15,446 bases of DNA from Treponema sp. (GCA_031290005.1 JAITOJ010000019.1:1-15446), one strand, 5' to 3'; numbered from the stretch's first letter, positions 7,733 through 14,558 are shown. A program made the numbers and translations. Notes: generated by a model not told the origin, from the letters alone.

Positions 7733-8983
7733 TTAGTCTATTAAGTCTATTACGGTAAAGGATATGCTCTGCGACCAGGGAATGCCATCCTTTACCACCG
7801 TTACGCTCAGGGTATGCCCCCCTATCGTATGATCTTTTGCGTCAATGGTGATGCTCTGCCCTATCCCTTTGTCGAGGGCGTCCACCGACCACTGAATGGT
7901 ATCCCAGGTTCCCGTCACGGTGACGATCTTGGTGTTTTGTTCTCCAGTCCTGGAAATGACAAAGCTTGTTTTTTGATCCAGGGCATCGCCCTTATCATTA
8001 AACCCGATGTTCACGCCCGTCTCAACTCCTTCGTCTGTGCGGGTTCCCGTCTTTTTCGCCGTATTAAATGTCGCTGTAGCCTCTTTAACGGCATCCTCCG
8101 CCGCGTTAATCTGAGCCTGCGTAGAGGCGGAACTGTCAACTACAGCCTGAGCGTCCGCGATAGCCTCGTTAAAAGTGGCCATAACTTCCGTTGATACAAA
8201 TACCGTTCCCTGGGCCACATTGTCCGAAACATCATTTATCACCACCACATCGGTCTTCGCCGCGTTTGCCGCGTCAATCGCGTAGTTGAGCGCCGTAGTA
8301 TCAAGCTCCTCTTTGGTTCCCGTTTTTTTCGCCGCCGTAAACGTCGTTGTAGCCTCTTTAACGGCATCCTCCGCCGCGTTAATCTGAGCCTGCGTAGAGG
8401 CGGAACTGTCAGCCACGCTCTGAGCGCTCTCAATTGCCGCGTTCAGATCAGCCAGTTCCGCCGGTGTCACAAATACCATTCCCTGGGCAACGTTGGCCGG
8501 GTCATCATCCCGCACCGCCACCCCGTCCTTCGCCGCGTTTGCCGCGTCAATCGCGTAGTTAAGCGCCGTGGTGTCGGTCAGAGCCTCGTTGGTTCCGGTC
8601 TGCCCTTCTTTCGCCGTGTTAAAGACGCCAATAGCCGTATTCAGATCAGCGAGGGCTTTGTCCACCTCTGCCTGAGTCGCGCCCGGGTTCTCCTTATCCA
8701 CCACATCCTGGGCCGCCGTAATCGCCGCGTCCAGAGCGGCTTTTTGTTCTTGCGTCACAAAATGAACCCCCTGAGCAACATCTCCGGCACCCGAGGCAAC
8801 CGTCACGCGGTCCCGCGCCGCGACTGCCGCGTCAATCGCGCCTTCAAGAGCTGTGGTATCAATTACTAGATTCGGGGGGGGGGGGGGGTCTTTATTACCT
8901 AAAATATTATTCACCATGGGGTTAGTACACCCCGCAAACGTCAAGAACAGGACTATTGCCCCTAACATATACTGTTTTTTCAT
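7733..8983 (-). CDS. FIVAR-repeat surface lipoprotein with in-frame poly-C tract (putatively phase-variable)
   Basis: The protein has 416 residues. AAGGAG (8993-8998) lies 9 nt before the start. A short signal peptide ends in the lipobox FAGC (Cys19). Fifteen residues later the gene contains 15 consecutive C on the coding strand, read as Asp32 followed by five prolines. Three FIVAR-like helical repeats follow (about 42-130, 137-223, 228-314), each opening D-T-T-A-L and ending in a Thr-Gly-Thr linker; the second and third are near-identical over long stretches of DNA. The C-terminal module (about 322-412, TIGGH near 386-390, ending in alternating beta residues) is shared with the downstream 723-aa lipoprotein. 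No catalytic motif is present. It is probably a surface-exposed adhesin or spacer; this role is inference. The frame is intact in this sequence, so the gene is drawn in its ON state. Confidence 0.82.
   Translation of the reverse strand: MKKQYMLGAIVLFLTFAGCTNPMVNNILGNKDPPPPPNLVIDTTALEGAIDAAVAARDRVTVASGAGDVAQGVHFVTQEQKAALDAAITAAQDVVDKENPGATQAEVDKALADLNTAIGVFNTAKEGQTGTNEALTDTTALNYAIDAANAAKDGVAVRDDDPANVAQGMVFVTPAELADLNAAIESAQSVADSSASTQAQINAAEDAVKEATTTFTAAKKTGTKEELDTTALNYAIDAANAAKTDVVVINDVSDNVAQGTVFVSTEVMATFNEAIADAQAVVDSSASTQAQINAAEDAVKEATATFNTAKKTGTRTDEGVETGVNIGFNDKGDALDQKTSFVISRTGEQNTKIVTVTGTWDTIQWSVDALDKGIGQSITIDAKDHTIGGHTLSVTVVKDGIPWSQSISFTVIDLID
8042..8302 (-). repeat. FIVAR repeat 3 of the 416-aa lipoprotein (tandem copy B)
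   Basis: This segment encodes residues 228-314. It matches the preceding repeat at an offset of exactly 273 bp (91 codons), including a perfect 64-base match (8075-8138 with 8348-8411). A further perfect 33-base match (8255-8287 with 8528-8560) covers the start of the unit. Confidence 0.85.
8315..8575 (-). repeat. FIVAR repeat 2 of the 416-aa lipoprotein (tandem copy A)
   Basis: This segment encodes residues 137-223 and is the partner of the 8042-8302 copy. The first repeat of the gene (8594-8860) is clearly diverged from both, so this pair arose by a later in-frame duplication. Unequal recombination could add or remove whole 91-residue units without breaking the frame. Confidence 0.85.
8874..8888. 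repeat. 15-base G/C homopolymer inside a lipoprotein gene
   Basis: Fifteen consecutive G on the plus strand (C on the coding strand) lie at codons 32-37 of the 416-aa lipoprotein. Tracts of this length are prone to slipped-strand mispairing. With 14 C the frame hits TAG three codons past the tract; with 16 C it hits TGA five codons past the tract. Lengths of 12, 15 or 18 keep the gene open. Homopolymer length is also a common sequencing error, so the exact count should be treated with care. Confidence 0.9.
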
Positions 8984-9001
8984 AATACTTTTCTCCTTAT
9001 T

Positions 9002-9493
9002 TTATTTTGCTATCGGCGGGAACGTATATCCTGCCGCCACGCCGATTCCTATGCCCGCCGGATACCCGGAACGCACATAGGGTTCAACATATATACCCCT
9101 AAGCGAAATGCGGGCTCCCGCGCTCGCGTCCGCCACAAACGCCGGAACCACGCGCCCGCCTTCATTAAAAATGACCGTACCTAGGCCGCCCTGAGCGTAG
9201 AACTCAAAAATTCCTAATTTAAGAAAATACCAGCGTCCAAAAAGCATCGGCTCAAAAGCCACCAGCCCGCCGAAGTCGCCGCCCACGTCAAACTTGACGC
9301 CCGCCGAAATCAGATCGGTTATCGTGGTATCCACAGAAAACCCTCCCGATAGGCCCATGCCCGTCCTGACATTCCCATTGCTTTCAAGCAGACCGCTCGT
9401 AGAAATCCGCCAAGCTTGAGCGCTCAGTAAACTGGCGCTGAACAGGAAGACCGCGGCCGCAATAAAGGGCCGCATTTTCGATGAAATTTTCAT
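9002..9493 (-). CDS. Small outer-membrane beta-barrel protein
   Basis: The protein has 163 residues. AAGGAGG (9498-9504) is 4 nt before the start and overlaps the stop codon of the pectate lyase gene. A classical signal peptide (hydrophobic 9-24) ends in SLLSAQA, with likely cleavage after Ala27 and no lipobox Cys. The remaining roughly 136 residues are almost entirely alternating hydrophobic/polar beta strands with Gly- and aromatic-rich turns (for example FGRWYFLKLG, YVEPYVRSG, IGVAAGYTF near the C-terminus). This fits a small, perhaps eight-stranded, outer-membrane beta barrel of the kind common in treponemes. It is second in the operon, between the lyase and the FIVAR lipoproteins, so it may anchor or expose its neighbours or may simply be a co-regulated porin-like protein. 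The role is inference; the outer-membrane location is moderately well supported. Confidence 0.8.
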   Translation of the reverse strand: MKISSKMRPFIAAAVFLFSASLLSAQAWRISTSGLLESNGNVRTGMGLSGGFSVDTTITDLISAGVKFDVGGDFGGLVAFEPMLFGRWYFLKLGIFEFYAQGGLGTVIFNEGGRVVPAFVADASAGARISLRGIYVEPYVRSGYPAGIGIGVAAGYTFPPIAK

Positions 9494-9502
9494 AAAACCT
9501 CC

Positions 9503-12500
9503 TTAAAAGTTTTCTTTTAACGCTATATAGAAGAGATTAATAGAATCTCCCTTCGTTATTTCATGAGCGCCCGCCGCAAGTGAAATAGTCGCAATGGCGC
9601 TGCTGTCCGTGGTATAACTCGTACCGTCAACTTTGACTTTCTTCGATGTTTCCGCCGGAGCAAAGTAGAGTTTTAAGGTCATGGCTTCGACTGTGGCAAA
9701 GGTAATTGAGGTAGCGCTTTCCATTTTTACACAGATGCCATAAGTAGTGCCGCCTACCGTTACGCTCCCCTTGCTGTTAGAATAGTTGCCGCTCACGGAG
9801 AATGCCGAATTCGACACTGTATTGCCGGTAAAGTGACAACCCACATCACCTTCAATGCCGCCGGTTTCAGTTTCACCGCCACCGCCTTCATCATCGCCGC
9901 CGGTTCCGCCGGAAGAGCCCTCGCCCTGGATGGACACTATCTTGGTCGCGTAGCCAGAAAGGGCGCTCTTTAAGGCGGCGTTCACATCAGAACTGGTGTT
10001 GTCCGCCGTGGTCCAGGTCCAGGAGAAATCGCCGCCGTAGTAGCGCCCGGCGTATGTTTCCACGTTGGCCTTTGCCGCCGCCGGAGTGTCCACCAGAGCG
10101 GCGTTCACCACCGTGGCCGGAACGCCGGGGACGGTGTCAAAGTTGTTGTAGGTGAAGGGGCCGCCCTTGGAAACCTGCTTCGTTTTAACCGTGTCCGGGA
10201 CCGTCTGACTGCGGCTCGTTGCTTCGTAATAGTCGAATTCCACAGTATTCGTAGAACTATAGGGCTTGTAACCGCTTGTCGTGCCCGCGAATGTGTTGTT
10301 GTACGCCTTGATGACGCCGCCGGCTTCGCTTGAGAAGGTGCCGCCGTCCCCACCTGCGATGTCCGTGCCCTGCATGGAGATCAGCATGGGGTTTTTGGTG
10401 TTGAGGAAGTAGTTCGCCTCCGCGAAGATCGAGGGGCCGCCGTTAGCCGCGCCGATGCCGTACTTGGAAACGCCGTCGTAGAGATTGTTGTACACATGGA
10501 CGGTATGGAACCTGACACGGGGATGCCGGGAATCGGAATGATCGAACCAGTTATGGTGATAGGTATGATAGCCGGGAGTTTCGGTGCCGTTACCCAGAAG
10601 GCTTGACTTTCCAGAATCCCAGAAGTGGTTGTAGGAATAGGTCATCCAGGTGTTTTCCTTGCTGTCCATGGCGCCGTCACCCTTCACCTGATCCGAAGCG
10701 GAACCCGCACTGCCGTAGAAGAAGTCGTTGTTGTGTATCCAGATGTTTTCGCTGTTCACGGCCTCAAAATTGTCTTTCTGCGCCGTATCGGAAAGCATAA
10801 AGGCCAAATTACGTACTTCAAGTTTGCGCGCCCTCGATGTCCTGATCCCCCATTTGTAGCTCACCGCGTCTTCGCCGATTCCTTCAATGGTGATAACAGT
10901 TTCTCCCCTAGAACTGGCGCCCTTAATCATCAGGGACTTTTCACCATCCAGGAACCCCGCGGCGTTTGCATCGGTGACGCTTCCCACAAGACGCACTGCC
11001 AGAGGCCGGTCTTCATAGCCTTTTTCATAAAGCGTAATAATATTTTGCAAACCGGTCGCCGATTCTTCTTTGCTGGCGGCAGTCTTCACCGCCAGCATTA
11101 CTGTCGCCTTGGTTGCCTCCGTTACATAGATAACGCGGGCGTTCGCCTTGAGGACGCCGTCAGTCGTATATGCGCCGGGAACCGCGCCGCTTGCGAACGC
11201 AAAGCCTGACCGGTCGTGGCTTGTCACCGCGATGCCGCTCTGTTCCGCCGCGCCGGTATCATTACCGCCGATAACAGCCGCCACCTTCACGCTGTACGTA
11301 CCCGAGGCAAGGCCGGGAATATCGGCCCGGAAGTAGTCGCCGTAACTACGGATAAGGGGATCGTCGATTTTTGTATAGGACGAAACGCCGCCGCCCTTGT
11401 AGTAGACGTTATAGCTGGCCGCACCGCCGTAGGGCAGCCACTTCACATACGCCGTTTCAAGCCAGCCGCCGGTTTCGGTAATCACAACGCTTCCCTCAGA
11501 TAAGGCGTTCACCGTTACCGTGCAGGCGCCGGATACGCCGCTGCCGTCTTTGGCCGTTGCCGTTATGGTTGCTGTTCCCGCGCTTACGCCGGTAACCACG
11601 CCGCTGGTACTAACCGTCGCAACACCGGTATTGCCTGAACTCCAGGTAAGGGCCTTGTTGGTCGCGTCTGCGGGGGCTACTATCGCGCCTATGGCGGTAC
11701 TCCCGCCTACATTGATAGTCGCGCCGGTAAGGGTGATAGAAGCAACCGCTACCGGATCGGGATCGGGAGTGACGGGGTTTTCATCGCCCTCACCTGGCGT
11801 TGTGCCGGAACCACCGCCGTTTACGGTGATGATGATGTCATAGTAGCGAACACCGCCGTTAGCTGAGAAAGAAACCGTAATGGGGGCTTCGGCGCTGTAG
11901 GTCTGGGTAAAGGTTTTTGCCTCTTTTGTTGTTTCAACATTCGGGCCATCAAACGATTCATCGCCAAAGCTGATCACCGGGTTACGCGCGGGATTAGGAG
12001 CGGAACTCCCCGTATGCGTATAGTTTATGGTTACCGAGAGTTGGCCTTCCAAACCCTCAACCGTTGCAAATACACCTGAACCATTCGGCTGTAAACAGCC
12101 GACAGAAAAACCGCCGACACCCGGAGCGCGTGTTGTATTGATACGGGTTTCCTTGCCGCCGCCAATATCACCGGGCAATTTCATTATTTTCCCGTGGTTC
12201 ACATCGGGATAATCCGCGGGAGTCAAATTGGTAGTAGCATCAGCGCCAGCCCACCCATCAGGAACCTGCTGGAAGTTCCAGTGGTATTCTACCTCTTCGG
12301 GAAGCTCTTCATCATCGTCCGGTTCCTCAAGGTCAGAAACCAATGAAAAATTGGCTTCGGTAAAGGTATAGGCCAGGGGCGTATCCAATTTATCGTAAAT
12401 ATGAGCAATATCGCTCGTTTTTGCGATAGTATCATCGGCATCATCATCATTTCCCTTATCGTTATACAGGGATACCGTTACCCGGTAATATTTGGAAGGC

Positions 12501-13084
12501 AGTTCCAGGCTGCCGGTACTGACCTTTGGAGTCTCTTCCGCTTCTGGAAGCAGGTCAACCGTTTGCCCTTCGCCGCCGGAAACAGGCGTCACGGTCATGA
12601 CCGCTCCGCTTACGTCGGCGGGGAACGTAACGCGGTAACTCAGGCTGCCTATTCCCTCGCCTACATCGGAAACCGCCGTCAGAACAACCGTCACCTGAGT
12701 AGTCCCGCCCGCGGTAACCTTAATATCATTTTTGCTGCCTGAAACCACCGGAGCCAGAGAAGAGGCCTCGGCGTCCTCCCTGCTCAAATAGCCCTTGATG
12801 GCCAAATTCCAGGTTCCCACCGCGAGAGTCACCGTCTTTGCGATAGCTCCATCCTCAATAACACCGGTCACGGCCTCTTTCCCTTCAGCGGTAAAACCGA
12901 AGGTATAGTACAGATTTGACACTTCCGGCAGCAAAGTACGGACTGTTTTAGTTCCCGCCTCTCCAATAGACAGAGTCACTTCGCTATACCGGTTTTCTAC
13001 CGGTTTTTCGAACAACGCATTAGAGCAGCCGACCGCCAGCAAGGTAAAACTCAGAGTTAAAAAGGTAAATCCGAACTTCTGCAT
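9503..13084 (-). CDS. Multidomain pectate lyase (polysaccharide lyase family 1) lipoprotein
   Basis: The protein has 1193 residues, much longer than the usual 350-450 of a PL1 enzyme. GAGGAG (13092-13097) lies 7 nt before the start. The signal ends at LAVGC (Cys20). Domains: shared N-terminal module (about 35-248); acidic linker; HWNFQ module (about 266-423); Gly/Pro/Asp-rich linker; one clear BIG2 Ig-like domain (about 447-526); a fibronectin III-like domain (about 530-622); the PL1 beta-helix (about 640-1015); a Gly/Glu linker; and a C-terminal beta-sandwich (about 1080-1193). PL1 hallmarks are present: Asp771 ahead of the ENIWIHNNDF strand, Asp803 and Asp807 (KGDGAMDS) as likely calcium ligands, Lys826, and the R-x-P-x-x-R motif (Arg853-Pro855-Arg858) whose first Arg corresponds to the catalytic base. 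The enzyme should cleave polygalacturonate by beta-elimination at the cell surface. It is the first gene of the operon. Family assignment is firm; substrate details and the roles of accessory domains are inferred. Confidence 0.93.
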   Translation of the reverse strand: MQKFGFTFLTLSFTLLAVGCSNALFEKPVENRYSEVTLSIGEAGTKTVRTLLPEVSNLYYTFGFTAEGKEAVTGVIEDGAIAKTVTLAVGTWNLAIKGYLSREDAEASSLAPVVSGSKNDIKVTAGGTTQVTVVLTAVSDVGEGIGSLSYRVTFPADVSGAVMTVTPVSGGEGQTVDLLPEAEETPKVSTGSLELPSKYYRVTVSLYNDKGNDDDADDTIAKTSDIAHIYDKLDTPLAYTFTEANFSLVSDLEEPDDDEELPEEVEYHWNFQQVPDGWAGADATTNLTPADYPDVNHGKIMKLPGDIGGGKETRINTTRAPGVGGFSVGCLQPNGSGVFATVEGLEGQLSVTINYTHTGSSAPNPARNPVISFGDESFDGPNVETTKEAKTFTQTYSAEAPITVSFSANGGVRYYDIIITVNGGGSGTTPGEGDENPVTPDPDPVAVASITLTGATINVGGSTAIGAIVAPADATNKALTWSSGNTGVATVSTSGVVTGVSAGTATITATAKDGSGVSGACTVTVNALSEGSVVITETGGWLETAYVKWLPYGGAASYNVYYKGGGVSSYTKIDDPLIRSYGDYFRADIPGLASGTYSVKVAAVIGGNDTGAAEQSGIAVTSHDRSGFAFASGAVPGAYTTDGVLKANARVIYVTEATKATVMLAVKTAASKEESATGLQNIITLYEKGYEDRPLAVRLVGSVTDANAAGFLDGEKSLMIKGASSRGETVITIEGIGEDAVSYKWGIRTSRARKLEVRNLAFMLSDTAQKDNFEAVNSENIWIHNNDFFYGSAGSASDQVKGDGAMDSKENTWMTYSYNHFWDSGKSSLLGNGTETPGYHTYHHNWFDHSDSRHPRVRFHTVHVYNNLYDGVSKYGIGAANGGPSIFAEANYFLNTKNPMLISMQGTDIAGGDGGTFSSEAGGVIKAYNNTFAGTTSGYKPYSSTNTVEFDYYEATSRSQTVPDTVKTKQVSKGGPFTYNNFDTVPGVPATVVNAALVDTPAAAKANVETYAGRYYGGDFSWTWTTADNTSSDVNAALKSALSGYATKIVSIQGEGSSGGTGGDDEGGGGETETGGIEGDVGCHFTGNTVSNSAFSVSGNYSNSKGSVTVGGTTYGICVKMESATSITFATVEAMTLKLYFAPAETSKKVKVDGTSYTTDSSAIATISLAAGAHEITKGDSINLFYIALKENF

Positions 13085-13138
13085 TTGCTTACTCCTCTAT
13101 TTACGAGTCATAATGCTCAAATATTTATTTACCTGCTA

Positions 13139-13144
13139 ATTGTA
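13139..13144 (-). promoter_or_regulatory. Weak candidate -10 box for the lyase-lipoprotein operon
   Basis: TACAAT on the minus strand lies 55 nt before the start of the lyase gene in an AT-rich region. No convincing -35 box stands 16-18 nt upstream of it. The operon promoter is therefore not clearly recognisable, unlike the three consensus promoters elsewhere in the window, which may mean it needs an activator or another sigma factor. Confidence 0.25.
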
Positions 13145-13155
13145 CAACCACAGCA

Positions 13156-13179
13156 ATAAAATTTTCAGTTCAATTTTAT
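13156..13179. promoter_or_regulatory. AT-rich inverted repeat between divergent operons
   Basis: ATAAAATT (13156-13163) and AATTTTAT (13172-13179) form a perfect 8-bp inverted repeat with an 8-nt gap. It lies between the divergently transcribed lyase operon and glnA. It has no adjoining GC-rich stem, so a terminator is unlikely; an operator for a dimeric regulator is possible but unproven. Confidence 0.3.
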
Positions 13180-13238
13180 AAAAAAAACGTATCGTCAACC
13201 GGTGAGATTATGGCCTTCAATTCGGAATATATGCACCG

Positions 13239-13267
13239 TTGAAAAACTTCCCGCAATCCGCTATACT
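13239..13267 (+). promoter_or_regulatory. Sigma-70 promoter of glnA
   Basis: TTGAAA (13239-13244) and TATACT (13262-13267) are separated by exactly 17 nt. Transcription should begin near 13274, leaving a leader of roughly 13 nt before the ATG at 13287. This promoter also rules out the in-frame TTG at 13239 as a start codon. Confidence 0.8.
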
Positions 13268-13286
13268 CTTCCCAGAGAGGTTGCCC

Positions 13287-14558
13287 ATGAAATACACCCA
13301 GACAGAAGTCCTGCAATACATTTTTGAGAACGACGTGAAATTCATCAAACTGTTTTTCACCGACATCTTCGGCGCGCTCAAAAGCGTCACCATTATGCCC
13401 GGTGAACTGGAACACGCCTTTGCGTCAGGCATCTCCTTTGACGCCTCGTCAGTGCGCGGTTTTCGGGGCCTTTGTAATTCCGACCTGTTCCTGCACCCCG
13501 ACGCCGGAACCCTGGCGGTCCTCCCCTGGCGCCCCCAGCAAGGCCGAGTCGTCCGTTTCCTGAGCCATATCCGCAACCCCGATGGCTCCCCCTTTGCCGC
13601 GGACAGCCGGCACATCCTGACAAACACCGCGAGCCAGGCCGCAAGCCAGGGCTACACCTGCCACGCGGGAACCGAATGCGAGTTCTACCTTTTTGAAGTG
13701 GACGAACAGGGCCGGGCCACGGGAAAAACCCATGACGCTGCCGGCTACTGTGACCTGGCCCCCAAAGACAAAGGCGAAAATATCCGCCGGGAAATCTGCC
13801 TTACCCTCACCAAAATGGGCCTGGAACCGGAAACCTCCCGCCACGAAGCCGGCCCCGGGCAGCACGAAATCGTGTTCCGCCACAGCGACATCTGCTCAGC
13901 CGCGGACAATCTGACCACCTTCAAGCTGGCCGTGCAAACCATGGTGAGCCGGAACGGGCTGTTCGCCTCCTTTATGCCCAAACCGGTGGAAACCCAAAGC
14001 GGCAACGGCCTGCATATAAACCTGTCCCTCCGCCGGGGCGACGCCAATCTGTTCAACCGCACCCCCTTGCCCAATGAAGCGGCGCAGTTTGTGGCGGGTA
14101 TTCTCCGCCGTGTCCGGGAAATCACCGCTTTCCTGAACCCCCTGCGCAACTCTTACCAGCGCTTCGGCGGCCAGGAAGCCCCCAAGTACGTGTGCTGGGC
14201 GCCCCTGAACCGCAGCCAGCTCGTGCGTATCCCCGCCGGCAGCGGCGAATACGCACGTATGGAACTGCGTTCCCCTGACCCTTCCTGCAACCATTATCTG
14301 GCATTCTCCCTGATTCTGGCCGCGGGCCTCGAAGGTATCCGGGAAAAACTGCCTCTGCAAGAGCCATCAAACTTTGACGTCTATTCCGCCCCGCAAGAGA
14401 GCCTCAAAGATCTGGCTTTGCTCCCCCAGTCCCTGGAAGAAGCCATTGCCCTGGCGGAAGGCAGCGCCTTTGTCAAAGCCGCCCTGGGCGCGCCGGTGGC
14501 CGCCGCATACCTGAATGCCATCAAAGCCGCCCCGGACCCCCAGTTCGGAGATCTCTAG
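13287..14558 (+). CDS. glnA: Glutamine synthetase, class I
   Basis: Glutamine synthetase joins ammonia to glutamate with ATP in the cytoplasm and is the main entry point for ammonium. The protein has 423 residues, near the short end for class I enzymes. The start at 13287 is chosen because the frame then begins MKYTQTEVLQ as in relatives, with a GAGAGG site (13275-13280) 6 nt upstream. The N-terminal beta-grasp region includes FFTDIFG and FDASSVRGF (51-59). The catalytic domain shows GTECEFYLF (128-136), HEAGPGQHEI (186-195) with metal and glutamate ligands, NGLHINLSL (240-248), NRSQLVRIPA (308-317) and the RMELRSPDP block (324-332). The C-terminus has DVYSAP (364-369) where the adenylylated NLYDLP site of enteric enzymes lies, so adenylylation control looks unlikely. 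It forms an operon with the ANTAR regulator 3 nt downstream. Identity is firm. Confidence 0.95.
   Translation: MKYTQTEVLQYIFENDVKFIKLFFTDIFGALKSVTIMPGELEHAFASGISFDASSVRGFRGLCNSDLFLHPDAGTLAVLPWRPQQGRVVRFLSHIRNPDGSPFAADSRHILTNTASQAASQGYTCHAGTECEFYLFEVDEQGRATGKTHDAAGYCDLAPKDKGENIRREICLTLTKMGLEPETSRHEAGPGQHEIVFRHSDICSAADNLTTFKLAVQTMVSRNGLFASFMPKPVETQSGNGLHINLSLRRGDANLFNRTPLPNEAAQFVAGILRRVREITAFLNPLRNSYQRFGGQEAPKYVCWAPLNRSQLVRIPAGSGEYARMELRSPDPSCNHYLAFSLILAAGLEGIREKLPLQEPSNFDVYSAPQESLKDLALLPQSLEEAIALAEGSAFVKAALGAPVAAAYLNAIKAAPDPQFGDL

Noticed and set aside
7704..7733. Start at ATG 7733 of the 723-aa lipoprotein, overlapping the preceding stop as TAATG
   Set aside because: It has no good ribosome binding site and would place a charged stretch before the signal peptide; ATG at 7703 has GGAGGA 7 nt upstream.
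8042..8860. CRISPR-like repeats
   Set aside because: The repeats are long, in frame and encode FIVAR protein repeats; there are no short repeats with unique spacers.
10625..11209. 194-codon plus-strand reading frame inside the pectate lyase gene
   Set aside because: It is antisense to the conserved PL1 domain and shows no domain of its own.
13239..13286. TTG start of glnA at 13239
   Set aside because: This codon is part of the -35 box, and the family N-terminus begins at the ATG at 13287.
13745..14360. Minus-strand reading frames within glnA
   Set aside because: They are antisense shadows of a highly conserved gene in GC-rich sequence.
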